A stretch of DNA of 64,000 nucleotides, from positions 18,153 to 82,152 of the forward strand of contig DATFYA010000089.1 in the NCBI GenBank assembly GCA_035315345.1, in the 5' to 3' direction. This DNA comes from Candidatus Methylomirabilota bacterium (lineage in GTDB: Bacteria > Methylomirabilota > Methylomirabilia > Rokubacteriales > CSP1-6). Position numbers and translations under genes: made by a program. Below the pieces are notes generated by a model. It made no database searches, was not told the origin of the DNA, and saw only the letters and a program-made list of their open reading frames with translations. Shown here piece by piece: positions 1-8,007 of this stretch; position 1 is the first letter of the stretch; each line of letters begins with the position of its first letter.

Positions 1-671
1 CGCTCAGCCGGGCCATGGCCGACGCGCTCGAGGGTGCCCTCGCGCGCCTGGCCCGCGCCGACGACGCGCGCGCGGTGGTGGTGGCCGGCCGGGGCCGATC
101 CTTCTGCGCGGGCGCCGACATCTCCGAGATGCCCACGCTGTCGCCCGACGAGGCCGAGGCGCTGGCCGCGCGCTGGCAGCGCATCATGGACGGCTTCGCG
201 GCCCTGCCCCAGGTGACGATCGCGGCCGTCCAGGGCCACGCCCTCGGCGGCGGGCTCATGCTCGCGATCGCGCAGGATCTCCGCGTGGCCGAGGCCTCCG
301 CGCGCTTCGGGCTGCCCGAGGTGGGCCTGGGCTTCAACCCGGGCTACGGCCTCGCCCGGCTGCTCGACATCGCCGGCGGGGCCCACGGGCGCGACCTGAT
401 GCTCACCGCCCGCGTCGTCGACGCCGCCGAGGCCTTTCGCATGGGCCTCGTGACCCGCGTGGTGCCCGACGGGGCGCTCGGCGCCGCGGCCGACGAGATG
501 GCGCGCGACGTCGCGCGGTCGCCGCGCGGCGGCCTCGCCGCGAGCAAGGCCATCACCGCGGACCTGCGCGCGGGCCGGGCCGGCACCGAGCCGCGCGCCT
601 ACGGGGCCCTGCGCGCGGCGCCCGACGCCCAGGCCCGCATCGCCGCCTTCCTGAACCGTCGCCGACCGTAG
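1..671 (+). CDS. enoyl-CoA hydratase/isomerase (crotonase) family protein, 5' end outside window
   Basis: The reading frame is open from base 3 and the residues before the first ATG (base 15), LSRA, continue the usual crotonase N-terminus, so the true start lies left of the window; about 40 residues are missing from a normal ~260. The oxyanion-hole segment (SFCAGADI) and the second conserved stretch (GHALGGGLMLA) are visible. In rat enoyl-CoA hydratase the two catalytic glutamates are Glu144 and Glu164. Here the first position is Met (GGGLML) and only the second Glu survives (FGLPEV), so simple hydration is doubtful and an isomerase or other crotonase reaction is more likely. It ends 13 bases before the MetE-like gene and probably leads the same operon. 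Confidence 0.88.
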   Translation, partial: LSRAMADALEGALARLARADDARAVVVAGRGRSFCAGADISEMPTLSPDEAEALAARWQRIMDGFAALPQVTIAAVQGHALGGGLMLAIAQDLRVAEASARFGLPEVGLGFNPGYGLARLLDIAGGAHGRDLMLTARVVDAAEAFRMGLVTRVVPDGALGAAADEMARDVARSPRGGLAASKAITADLRAGRAGTEPRAYGALRAAPDAQARIAAFLNRRRP

Positions 672-684
672 AAAGGACACGCGC

Positions 685-1719
685 ATGGCCGCCACGCTTC
701 CGCTCCTCTACACGCACGTCATGGGCAGCCACGGCTTTCCTTCGTGGTTCTGGACCGCGCTCGACAAGATCAAGGCCGGCGAGTACGGGCAGACCGACGT
801 GCGCGAGACCTTCGACGACGCCACCCAGCTCGCGATCCGCGACCAGGAGCGGGCGGGCATCGACGTCGTCTGCGACGGCGAGATGCGGCGCTACTTCTTC
901 GTGCAGACCTTCTACGGGCACATGGAGGGGCTCGAGACGCTCGAGCCGCTGCGCAAGACCGGCCTCTACGCCTACGACAGCGTGCCGCGCTACCGCGCCA
1001 CCCGGAAGGTCACGGTGCCGCGGGGCCTCGGCACGGTCGACGAGTTCAAGTACCTGATGACCCAGACCGACCGGCCGGTGAAGGCCACCTGCCCGGGCCC
1101 GGTGACCCTGTCCATCCACATCCAGACCCGCCCGGGCGACGCCTACAACGGCGATCGGCTCGCCCTCTGCTGGGACCTGGTGCCTGCGGTCAATGCGGAG
1201 CTCCGAGCGCTGGCCGCGGCGGGAGCGACGTGGATCCAGGTCGACGAGCCGTCCGCCGCCATCGTGCCGGGCCAGGCCGCCGAGTACGTGAAGATGTTCA
1301 ACGCCTGCGTGGAGGGCGTGCCCGCGAAGATCGGCTACCACGTCTGCTTCGGGAACCTGCTCTCGCGCCCGCGCGGCAAGCGGTCGTATCGCTGGATGTT
1401 CCCGGCGCTGCTGGAGACGCGCTGCGACCAGTTCGTGTTCGAGTACGCGAACCGGGAGATGGCAGAGATCGAGATGTGGAAGGAGATCGGGGTGGACCGC
1501 GACGTCGCGTGCGGAGTGGTTGACGTGAAGAGCTTCTACATGGAGACTCCCGAGGACGTGGCCGAGCGGGTGCGCCTCTGCCTCGACAGCGTCCCGGCGG
1601 AGCGGCTCTCGCTGGTGCCGGACTGCGGGTTCTTCCCGGTGCCGCGCTGGGTCGCCTTCGAAAAGCTCAAGCGCCTCGCCGCCGGCGTGGCGCTGGCGCG
1701 GCGGCAATTGCAGGGCTGA
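685..1719 (+). CDS. MetE-like cobalamin-independent methionine synthase C-terminal domain protein (copy 1)
   Basis: This 344-residue protein matches only the C-terminal catalytic barrel of cobalamin-independent methionine synthase (MetE is ~750 residues). The zinc ligands of MetE (His, Cys, Glu, Cys) have counterparts at H219 and C221 (HVCFGN), E253 (FEYANRE) and C314 (PDCGF), and the substrate motif VDEPS lies near residue 187. It probably transfers a methyl group to a thiol; without the N-terminal MetE half, the methyl donor may be a corrinoid protein or a small methylated compound rather than methyl-folate. An AAAGGA ribosome site precedes ATG 685. It sits 32 bases before a Liv-type binding protein, which suggests the transporter supplies its substrate. 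A paralogue lies at 10305. Confidence 0.88.
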   Translation: MAATLPLLYTHVMGSHGFPSWFWTALDKIKAGEYGQTDVRETFDDATQLAIRDQERAGIDVVCDGEMRRYFFVQTFYGHMEGLETLEPLRKTGLYAYDSVPRYRATRKVTVPRGLGTVDEFKYLMTQTDRPVKATCPGPVTLSIHIQTRPGDAYNGDRLALCWDLVPAVNAELRALAAAGATWIQVDEPSAAIVPGQAAEYVKMFNACVEGVPAKIGYHVCFGNLLSRPRGKRSYRWMFPALLETRCDQFVFEYANREMAEIEMWKEIGVDRDVACGVVDVKSFYMETPEDVAERVRLCLDSVPAERLSLVPDCGFFPVPRWVAFEKLKRLAAGVALARRQLQG

Positions 1720-1751
1720 CCCACACCACTCTCAACGACGAGGGGGACGAG

Positions 1752-3032
1752 ATGGCGACGACGAGACGGCAATTCCTCAAGACGGCGGGCGGCGCGGCGG
1801 CCGCCGGCGCGATCGGCTTTCCGGCGGTGGCGCGGGCCCAGGCCAGGCCGGGGGTGCCTTCGGACCCGGTCAAGATCGGCATCCTGGCCATCCGGGCCGG
1901 GATCGCGGCCCCGGTGGGCGCGGCCGGGCTGCGCGGCACCGAGTGGTGGGCGGAGCGGGTCAACAAGTCGGGGGGCATCCTCGGCCGCCCGGTGCAGCTG
2001 GTCGTCGAGGAGGAATCCACCCCGAAGGACACCGTGGAGCGCTACCGCAAGCTCATCCTCCAGGACAAGGTCGAGGTGGTCATCGGCGGGATCTCCACCG
2101 GGGTGACGCTGGCCCTGGGCCCCGTCGCGGAGGAGATGGAGACGCCGTGGCTGTCCTGGGACGGCACGACCCAGAAGGGCATCGAGGAGACCATGCCCAG
2201 CCCGAAGTGGGCCTTCCGCAGCGTGGACAACGAGGTCGAGGCCATCGTGGCCGGCCAGCTGACCCCGAAGTACTTCAGGGGCATCAAGTCGGTCGCGGGC
2301 ATCGGCAACGACTACTCCTACGGCCACGACTGCTGGCAGACCTACCAGGCGGTGCTCAAGCGCTACGTGCCGGACGTGAAGTTCGTGCTCGAGCTGTTCC
2401 CCAAGCTCGGGGTGACCGACTTCACCTCGCACATCGCGGCCATCCAGCAGGCCAAGCCGGACCTGCTCATGTGCTCGTTCTGGTCGGGCGACGCGACGAT
2501 CATCATGAAGCAGGCCGCCGCGGTCGGACTGTTCAAGAACATGAAGGGCGTCTTCACCACCGCGGGCGGGGTGCACGACTCGCTCAAGAAGGAGTTCACC
2601 CCCGAGGGGCTCCTGCTCGGCTACAACAGCATGTACTTCGCCGACCCCAAGGGCAGCCCGCTGCTCAAGCAATTCGTGAGCGAGTACCGGAGCAAGTACA
2701 ACGAGTACCCGCCCTACGAGTGCGACCACGCCTACTTCAACATCGAGTCCTACAAGGCCGCGGTGGAGAAGGCCTACTCCACGTCGAAGAAGTGGCCGTC
2801 CCGGGCGGAAGTCGTCAAGGCCCTCGAGGGCATCGAGGTGGACTCGCTCTCGGGCAAGCGGTCGTGGCGGGCCGACCACGTGCAGATGTGCAGCTTCTAT
2901 CAGGGCATCACCACCCACAAGAACAGCTACGACTTCGTCACCATCGATCCGGTCGAGGTGGTCTCCACCCGGCAGGGCATGAAGCCGTCGGGCGCCAAGC
3001 TGATGGATTGGATCGGCTCCTGGAAGATCTGA
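1752..3032 (+). CDS. branched-chain amino-acid-type ABC transporter substrate-binding protein, Tat-exported
   Basis: A periplasmic type I binding protein of the LivK/HAAT family, 426 residues. The N-terminus carries a twin-arginine signal (TTRRQFLKTAGG, then an Ala/Gly-rich hydrophobic stretch ending ARAQA), so it folds in the cytoplasm before export. The mature part begins PVKIGILAIRAG and holds the usual two-lobed fold, with many aromatic residues in the second half. GAGGGGG precedes the ATG. Downstream lie permeases and ATPases of the same transporter. The family binds branched-chain amino acids, amides, urea or aromatic acids, and the ligand cannot be read from sequence. Its stop codon lies inside the start region of a second, unrelated binding protein. 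Confidence 0.9.
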   Translation: MATTRRQFLKTAGGAAAAGAIGFPAVARAQARPGVPSDPVKIGILAIRAGIAAPVGAAGLRGTEWWAERVNKSGGILGRPVQLVVEEESTPKDTVERYRKLILQDKVEVVIGGISTGVTLALGPVAEEMETPWLSWDGTTQKGIEETMPSPKWAFRSVDNEVEAIVAGQLTPKYFRGIKSVAGIGNDYSYGHDCWQTYQAVLKRYVPDVKFVLELFPKLGVTDFTSHIAAIQQAKPDLLMCSFWSGDATIIMKQAAAVGLFKNMKGVFTTAGGVHDSLKKEFTPEGLLLGYNSMYFADPKGSPLLKQFVSEYRSKYNEYPPYECDHAYFNIESYKAAVEKAYSTSKKWPSRAEVVKALEGIEVDSLSGKRSWRADHVQMCSFYQGITTHKNSYDFVTIDPVEVVSTRQGMKPSGAKLMDWIGSWKI

Positions 3033-4021
3033 TCGCGCGCCGGGCGCTCTTCCGCGTGGCCGGAGCGGCGGTCCTCGCCGCTCCGGCGGCCGTTCTCGCC
3101 CAGACGACGGCTCGCGTCCATCGACTGGGCCTCCTGGCGCCCACCCCGCCGCCCACGCCGGCGGACGGGACCGCGGCGGTTCGCTCGGTGCCCGCGTTCC
3201 TCGAGGAGATGGGGTATCGACCGGGCCGGAACCTGGTCCTCGAGCAGCGGTACGCCGCCGGCCGGCTCGAGCGGCTTCCCGCGCTGGCTCGCGAGCTGGT
3301 CCGCGCCCGGATCGACGTCATCGTCGCAATCGGCGCCGCGGCGACCCGGGCCGCGCGGGCGGCCAGCACCACGGTGCCGGTGGTCTTCCTCGGCAATTTC
3401 GATCCGATCGCGATCGGCCTCGTGAAGAGCCTCGCCAGACCGGAGGCCAACGTGACCGGGGTCCTGATCGCCCCGGCGGGCACCCTCGCCGGCAAGAAGC
3501 TCGAGCTGCTGAAGGCCGCGGTACCCCGCGCCACCCGCATCGCGCTGCTCTCCCACGAGGATCCCGGCCTCCGCGCCCAGGAGCAGGAGACCGACGCCGC
3601 CGCCGTCGCCCTCGGCATCGCGCTGCCGGTCACGCGGGTGGTCGGCGGCGACTACGAGCGCGCCTTCACCGCGCTGGTCGCCGATCGGCCCGACGCGCTG
3701 TTCGTGGGCGCGTCGACCTACTTCATGCGCGACCGCAAGCGCATCATCGAGCTGGCGGCCCGGCATCGCCTCCCCGCCATCTACGAGTGGCCCGAGCAGG
3801 TCGAGGAGGGCGGCCTCATGTCCTACGGCAGCGATCTCGGCGCGACGACCCGCCGCGTCGCCCAGTACGTGGACCGCATCTTCAAGGGCGCCCGGCCCGG
3901 CGACCTGCCCGTCGAGCAGCCCACCGAGCTGCAGCTCGTCGTCAATCTGCGGACGGCCCGGGCCCTGGGGCTCGACCTGTCTCCGGCCCTGCTGGCGCGG
4001 GCCGCCCGGGTCATCGAGTAG
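3008..4021 (+). CDS. ABC transporter substrate-binding protein, TrpX/PF04392 type, non-ATG start
   Basis: A binding protein of the ABC_sub_bind (TrpX-like) family: a Sec signal peptide (ARRALFRVAGAAVLAAPAAV, cut near LAQ), then HRLGLLAPT, a mid-protein VVFLGNFDPIAIGLVKSLARP region typical of the family, and a conserved tail (LQLVVNLRTARALGLDLS). No ATG is available. Candidates are TTG 3008 (chosen, overlaps the previous gene by 25 bases), CTG 3029 (its CTGA overlaps the previous stop TGA at 3030) and GTG 3056, which would remove the charged start of the signal peptide. It is the second binding protein of one Liv operon. Product call is firm; start is uncertain. Confidence 0.85.
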   Translation: MDRLLEDLIARRALFRVAGAAVLAAPAAVLAQTTARVHRLGLLAPTPPPTPADGTAAVRSVPAFLEEMGYRPGRNLVLEQRYAAGRLERLPALARELVRARIDVIVAIGAAATRAARAASTTVPVVFLGNFDPIAIGLVKSLARPEANVTGVLIAPAGTLAGKKLELLKAAVPRATRIALLSHEDPGLRAQEQETDAAAVALGIALPVTRVVGGDYERAFTALVADRPDALFVGASTYFMRDRKRIIELAARHRLPAIYEWPEQVEEGGLMSYGSDLGATTRRVAQYVDRIFKGARPGDLPVEQPTELQLVVNLRTARALGLDLSPALLARAARVIE

Positions 4022-4033
4022 CGCCGCCGCCGC

Positions 4034-4921
4034 GTGAGCGCGAACCTCGTCGCCATCCTCATGGGCGGCGTCTTCCACGCCGCCGTCCTGTTCCTGGTCT
4101 CGGCGGGCCTGCAGCTGGTGTTCGGGGTGCAGAAGATCTTCAATCTGGCCTGCGGGTCGTTCTACGCCCTCGGCGCCTACGTGGGGGTGTCCGCGGTGGC
4201 GCTGTTCGTGTCCGCGGGGGGCCCGCCGTCGCTCTTCATCCTGCCCTTGATCCTCGCCGGGCTCCTGGCCGGAGCGGTGGGGCTGGTGGTGGAGCGCGGG
4301 CTGCTGCGCTTCGTGTACGACCGCGACGAGACCTTCCAGCTGCTGCTGACCTTCGCGGTCGTGCTGATGATGGAGGACGCGATCCGCCTGACCTGGGGCA
4401 CCGCGCCGCAGTCCACCTCCGGCTACTACCTGCGCTACGGCCAGGCCCGGATCCTGGGCGCGGTGGTGCCGGTCTACAACCTCATCGTGATCGCGGCCAG
4501 CGTGCTGATCGCGGCCGGCCTCGGCTACATGCTCACCCGCACCGCCTTCGGGCGCATCATCCGGGCCGCCGCCGACAACCGCGAGATGGCCGAGGCCCTC
4601 GGCGTCGACATGCGCTCGGTCTACGCACGGGTGTTCACGCTCGGCGCCGCCCTCGGCACCCTCGGCGGCGCGCTCGTGATCCCGGCCACCGCGGCCATGA
4701 GCGAGATGGGCATCGAGCTGATCGTGGAGGCCTTCGCGGTGGTGGTGATCGGCGGCCTCGGCAGCATGCGCGGGGCGCTGGTGGGCGCGCTGGTGGTCGG
4801 CGTGCTGCGCGCGCTGGCGATCAGCGTGTACCCCGAATTGGAGATGCTCCTCATCTACCTCATCGTGATCGCGGTGCTGCTGCTCCGCCCCCGCGGCCTC
4901 TTCGGAGGCGCCGCCGCATGA
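4034..4921 (+). CDS. livH: branched-chain amino acid ABC transporter permease LivH
   Basis: An inner-membrane permease of 295 residues with about eight hydrophobic helices and the LivH signatures: GLQLVFGVQKIFNLACGSFY near the N-terminus, AADNREMAEALGVD in the cytoplasmic coupling loop, and the late segment VVIGGLGSMRGALVGA. It starts with GTG 4034, 12 bases after the TrpX-like gene. Its stop TGA (4919-4921) overlaps the ATG of livM, which indicates translational coupling. It pairs with LivM to form the membrane channel. Confidence 0.93.
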   Translation: MSANLVAILMGGVFHAAVLFLVSAGLQLVFGVQKIFNLACGSFYALGAYVGVSAVALFVSAGGPPSLFILPLILAGLLAGAVGLVVERGLLRFVYDRDETFQLLLTFAVVLMMEDAIRLTWGTAPQSTSGYYLRYGQARILGAVVPVYNLIVIAASVLIAAGLGYMLTRTAFGRIIRAAADNREMAEALGVDMRSVYARVFTLGAALGTLGGALVIPATAAMSEMGIELIVEAFAVVVIGGLGSMRGALVGALVVGVLRALAISVYPELEMLLIYLIVIAVLLLRPRGLFGGAAA

Positions 4922-5856
4922 GGGGCCGGCTGGTCCTCGCCGCGGTGCTCGCCGTGCTGATCGCGCTGCCGCTGGCCCTGAGCCCGTACCGCGTGCTGCT
5001 GATGCTGCCGTTCATGGCCTACGGGGTGATTCTTCTCGGCCTGAACCTGCTCTTCGGCTACACCGGGCTGGTGTCGTTCGGCCACGCCCTCTTCGTCGGC
5101 ATCGGGGCCTACACCGCCGCGGCCCTCACCGCGCAGGGGGTGCGGTCGCTCGAGGTCATCGTGCTGCTCGCGGCCGCGCTGGGCGCGCTGGCCGCCGCGC
5201 TGGTCGGCGCCCTCTGCGTGCGCTACGTGAAGATCTACTTCGGCATGCTGACGCTCGCCTTCGGCATGGTCTTCTACACCTTCCTGCTGAAGTTCTATCG
5301 CATCACCGGCGGCGACGAGGGCATGCCGGTGCTCCGGCCCCTGCTGCTGGGCCTGAATCTCGACGGCATGTCGAAGACCGCCTTCCTGGTGGGCCCGTAC
5401 TACTACTACTGCCTCGGCGTGCTGGTGCTGGCCGCCGCGGTCATGTGGCGCATCGTGCACTCGCCGTTCGGCCTCTGTCTGCGCACGATCCGCGACAACC
5501 CGACCAAGGCGGAGGCGCTCGGGGTCAGCGTGACCCGCTATCGCTGGTACGCCTTCGTCATCTCGGCGGTGTTCGCGGCGGTAGGGGGCGCGCTGCTCGC
5601 CCCGCCCACCGGCAACGTCGACCCCACGCTGGCCTACTGGACGCACTCCGGCAACCTGGTGTTCATGGTGCTGCTCGGCGGCTTCGCGAGCTTCTTCGGC
5701 CCGGTGCTGGGCGCGTTCGTGTTCATCTTCCTGCAGGACACGGTGATGTCGGTGGTGCCCTACTGGCGCCTGGTGTTCGGCGCCATCCTGGCCGCCCTCG
5801 TGATCTTCGCCCCCGGCGGTCTGATGGGCTTTCTCGTCAGGCCACGCCCGTCGTGA
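4918..5856 (+). CDS. livM: branched-chain amino acid ABC transporter permease LivM
   Basis: A 312-residue membrane protein with LivM features: the N-terminal NLLFGYTGLVSFGHALFVG motif, about nine to ten transmembrane helices, the coupling-loop sequence RTIRDNPTKAEALGVSVTRY, and the late segment LLGGFASFFGPVLGAF. The start is ATG 4918, within an ATGA overlap with livH; the long open frame further upstream belongs to sequence antisense or out of frame with genuine genes. The stop overlaps the GTG of livG (GTGA). It forms the translocation path with LivH. Confidence 0.93.
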   Translation: MRGRLVLAAVLAVLIALPLALSPYRVLLMLPFMAYGVILLGLNLLFGYTGLVSFGHALFVGIGAYTAAALTAQGVRSLEVIVLLAAALGALAAALVGALCVRYVKIYFGMLTLAFGMVFYTFLLKFYRITGGDEGMPVLRPLLLGLNLDGMSKTAFLVGPYYYYCLGVLVLAAAVMWRIVHSPFGLCLRTIRDNPTKAEALGVSVTRYRWYAFVISAVFAAVGGALLAPPTGNVDPTLAYWTHSGNLVFMVLLGGFASFFGPVLGAFVFIFLQDTVMSVVPYWRLVFGAILAALVIFAPGGLMGFLVRPRPS

Positions 5857-6614
5857 CCGCGCCCGCGCTCCTGGACGCCCGCGACGTGCGGAAGCTCTAC
5901 GGTGACTTCTGCGCGCTCGACGGGGTGAGCCTGTCGGTCGGCGCCGGGGAATTCGTCTCGATCATCGGGCCCAACGGCGCCGGCAAGTCCACCCTGATCA
6001 ACGTGCTCACCGGCCTCCTCGCCCCCAGCGGCGGACACGTGCGCTTCAAGGGGCAGGACATCGGCGGCATCGGCCCGGTCGCCCTCACCCGGCTCGGCAT
6101 GGCGCGCAGCTTTCAGCTGGTGCAGATCTTCCCCGACCTGACCGTGCTGGAGACCCTGCAAGCCGCGGTGGTGTCCCGCCGTGGCCACGGGCTGCGGCTC
6201 TTCACCTCGCTCCGGCACGACCGGCAGACCGAGGCGGAGGCCCTCGAGGTCGCCGACCTCTTCGGCCTCGCCGACCGGGCGGGCCGGCGGGCTCGCGAGC
6301 TGCCGCAGGGGGACAAGAAGCTCCTCGACGTCGCGTCGGCCTTTGCGCTGCGGCCCGAGATCATCCTGCTCGACGAGCCGACCAGCGGCGTGAGCACCGC
6401 GGACAAGCACGCGGTCATGGAGATCCTGGTCGGGGCCGCGAAGCGGATCGGGTTGCGCGCGATCATCCAGGTCGAGCACGACATGGACATCGTCTTCGGC
6501 TACTCGGACCGCATCGTCGCGCTCCACCAGGGTCGAGTCCTGGCCGACACCACCCCGGCCGGGATCCGCGCCGATGCCCACGTGGTGGACACCGTCATCG
6601 GACGGAAGCGCTAG
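5853..6614 (+). CDS. livG: branched-chain amino acid ABC transporter ATP-binding protein LivG
   Basis: A 253-residue cytoplasmic ATPase. Walker A is GPNGAGKST near residue 44, Walker B is IILLDEPTSG, and the switch histidine is in VEHDMDIVFG. The ABC signature reads LPQGDKKLLD where LSGGQ or LSHGE is normal, so the serine that contacts the ATP gamma-phosphate is Pro. The start is GTG 5853, overlapping the livM stop. The C-terminus (DTVIGRK) is shorter than in classical LivG but typical of this family. It couples ATP hydrolysis to LivHM transport. Confidence 0.92.
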   Translation: MTAPALLDARDVRKLYGDFCALDGVSLSVGAGEFVSIIGPNGAGKSTLINVLTGLLAPSGGHVRFKGQDIGGIGPVALTRLGMARSFQLVQIFPDLTVLETLQAAVVSRRGHGLRLFTSLRHDRQTEAEALEVADLFGLADRAGRRARELPQGDKKLLDVASAFALRPEIILLDEPTSGVSTADKHAVMEILVGAAKRIGLRAIIQVEHDMDIVFGYSDRIVALHQGRVLADTTPAGIRADAHVVDTVIGRKR

Positions 6615-6618
6615 CGCC

Positions 6619-7326
6619 GTGCTCTCGGTGTCGTCCGTCGACGTCTTCATCCAGCACAGCCACATCCTGCGCCAGGTCTCGCTGGCGGTCGGCGAGCGGG
6701 AGGTGGTCTGCCTGGTGGGCCGCAACGGCGCCGGCAAGACCACCACCTTGCGAACGATCATGGGCTACGTGCGCCCGCGCGCCGGACGGGTGGTGTTCGG
6801 CGACGAGGAGATCCACGGCCGCCCGACCCACGAGATCGCCCGCCGCGGGATCGGATTCGCCCCGGAGGACAGCGGGATCTTCGCGGATCTCACGGTGGCC
6901 GAGAACATCGAGATCGCCACGTGGACGAGGCCCGGCGGTCGCCCGACCGCCGAGCGCCTCGAGCGCGCGTACGAGGTCTTCCCCGTCCTTCGCAAGTACC
7001 GCCACCGCAAGGGTCCCGAGATGAGCGGCGGCGAGCGCAAGATGCTGTCGGTCGCGCGGGCGCTCGCCCTCGACCCGCGCTTGCTCCTCCTCGACGAGCC
7101 GTTCGAGGGGCTCTCGCCCGCCATCATCCCCACGGTCAGCGACGGTCTCGCCGAGATCACCCGCCGCGGTCATTCGATCCTCCTCGCCGAGTCCAACATC
7201 CACCACGTTCCCGAGTTCGCCACGCGACTCTACGTCATCGAGCGCGGCGAGATCATCTTCGCGGGCCCCCCGGGCGCGGTGCGGGCCGATACAGCGACCA
7301 TGCGGATCATCGGGGGGGCGGCCTGA
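6619..7326 (+). CDS. livF: branched-chain amino acid ABC transporter ATP-binding protein LivF
   Basis: The second ATPase of the Liv transporter, 235 residues from GTG 6619, four bases after the livG stop. Walker A is GRNGAGKTT, the signature is a canonical MSGGERKMLSVAR, Walker B is LLLLDEPFEG, followed by LAESNIHHVPEFATRLYVIE, where the usual switch histidine region reads ESN instead of EQN/VEHD, as in other LivF. An ATG at 6574 in frame would overlap livG by 40 bases and add unconserved residues, so it was rejected. Last gene of the transporter operon. Confidence 0.92.
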   Translation: MLSVSSVDVFIQHSHILRQVSLAVGEREVVCLVGRNGAGKTTTLRTIMGYVRPRAGRVVFGDEEIHGRPTHEIARRGIGFAPEDSGIFADLTVAENIEIATWTRPGGRPTAERLERAYEVFPVLRKYRHRKGPEMSGGERKMLSVARALALDPRLLLLDEPFEGLSPAIIPTVSDGLAEITRRGHSILLAESNIHHVPEFATRLYVIERGEIIFAGPPGAVRADTATMRIIGGAA

Positions 7327-7432
7327 GCCGGTGTATCCCCGCGAAATATCGTGACGGCGGTGAGCTGACCTGCGCTGGCCGGTAATTTCTTCACAGCCTC
7401 CGGTGGCCGACGCGCCGCTCGGCAAAACGAAC

Positions 7433-7478
7433 TTGTCCCGTTGAACGGGCGAGGACTATTCTCGGCAGTCGAGCCGAG
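7433..7478 (+). promoter_or_regulatory. candidate promoter and leader hairpin upstream of the OmpA-domain gene
   Basis: TTGTCC at 7433-7438 and TATTCT at 7457-7462 are 18 bases apart and resemble a sigma-70-type -35/-10 pair. They are followed immediately by a perfect 6-base hairpin, CTCGGC/GCCGAG (7461-7466 and 7473-7478, loop AGTCGA), and then by GGAGGAG before ATG 7499. The intergenic stretch (7327-7498) separates the Liv operon from the next, consistent with a new transcription start. This is pattern matching only. Confidence 0.3.
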
Positions 7479-7498
7479 CTCTGGTCCCGGAGGAGTCA

Positions 7499-7990
7499 AT
7501 GAAGAGGCGAGCCACGCACGTCATCGCTCTCGCGGCGCTCATCTCGTGCCCGATTCTCGCCGCGGGCCGTCCGGCCCCCGCCCAGGCGCCCACCGCCGAC
7601 CAGCCCATCGGCTTGCCGCGGGTCAGCGACTACGAGCCGATCCGGGAGCTGCGGGACATCCACTTCGACTTCGGCGAGGCGACGATCAGACCGGGCGACG
7701 TCAAGATCCTCGACGCGAACGCGGCCTGGCTGCGCGCCCATCCGCAGCAGCTGCTCCTCATCGAGGGGCACTGCGACAATCGGGGGACTACGAGCCGGAA
7801 GAATGACTTCAACGTCGATCTGGGGGAGCAGCGGGCGCAGGCCGCGATGAATCATCTGGTGGCCCAGGGGGTCGAGCCGAGCCGCATCACCATCTTGAGC
7901 TATGGAGAAGAGCGGCCGCAGTGCACCGAGGCGAGCGAACGGTGCTGGAGCCAGAACCGGCGGTCGCGCTTCCTCGTGAAGCCGCGCTAG
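7499..7990 (+). CDS. OmpA/Pal-domain envelope protein
   Basis: 163 residues: an N-terminal export signal (MKRRATHVIALAALISC) and a C-terminal OmpA-like peptidoglycan-binding domain (about residues 50-160) with DIHFDFGEATI, LLIEGHCDNRGT and LGEQRAQAAMNHLVAQGV. The sequence LISC at residues 14-17 fits a lipobox, so the mature protein may be a Pal-type lipoprotein anchored at C17; a signal peptidase I site near PAPAQ is the alternative. Two extra cysteines near the C-terminus (QCTEASERCW) could form a disulphide. GGAGG lies eight bases before the ATG. It is followed after 17 bases by the membrane-anchored solute-binding fusion, so the two may act together in the envelope. Confidence 0.88.
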   Translation: MKRRATHVIALAALISCPILAAGRPAPAQAPTADQPIGLPRVSDYEPIRELRDIHFDFGEATIRPGDVKILDANAAWLRAHPQQLLLIEGHCDNRGTTSRKNDFNVDLGEQRAQAAMNHLVAQGVEPSRITILSYGEERPQCTEASERCWSQNRRSRFLVKPR

Positions 7991-8007
7991 AGCCGAGGGT
8001 CACGGCC

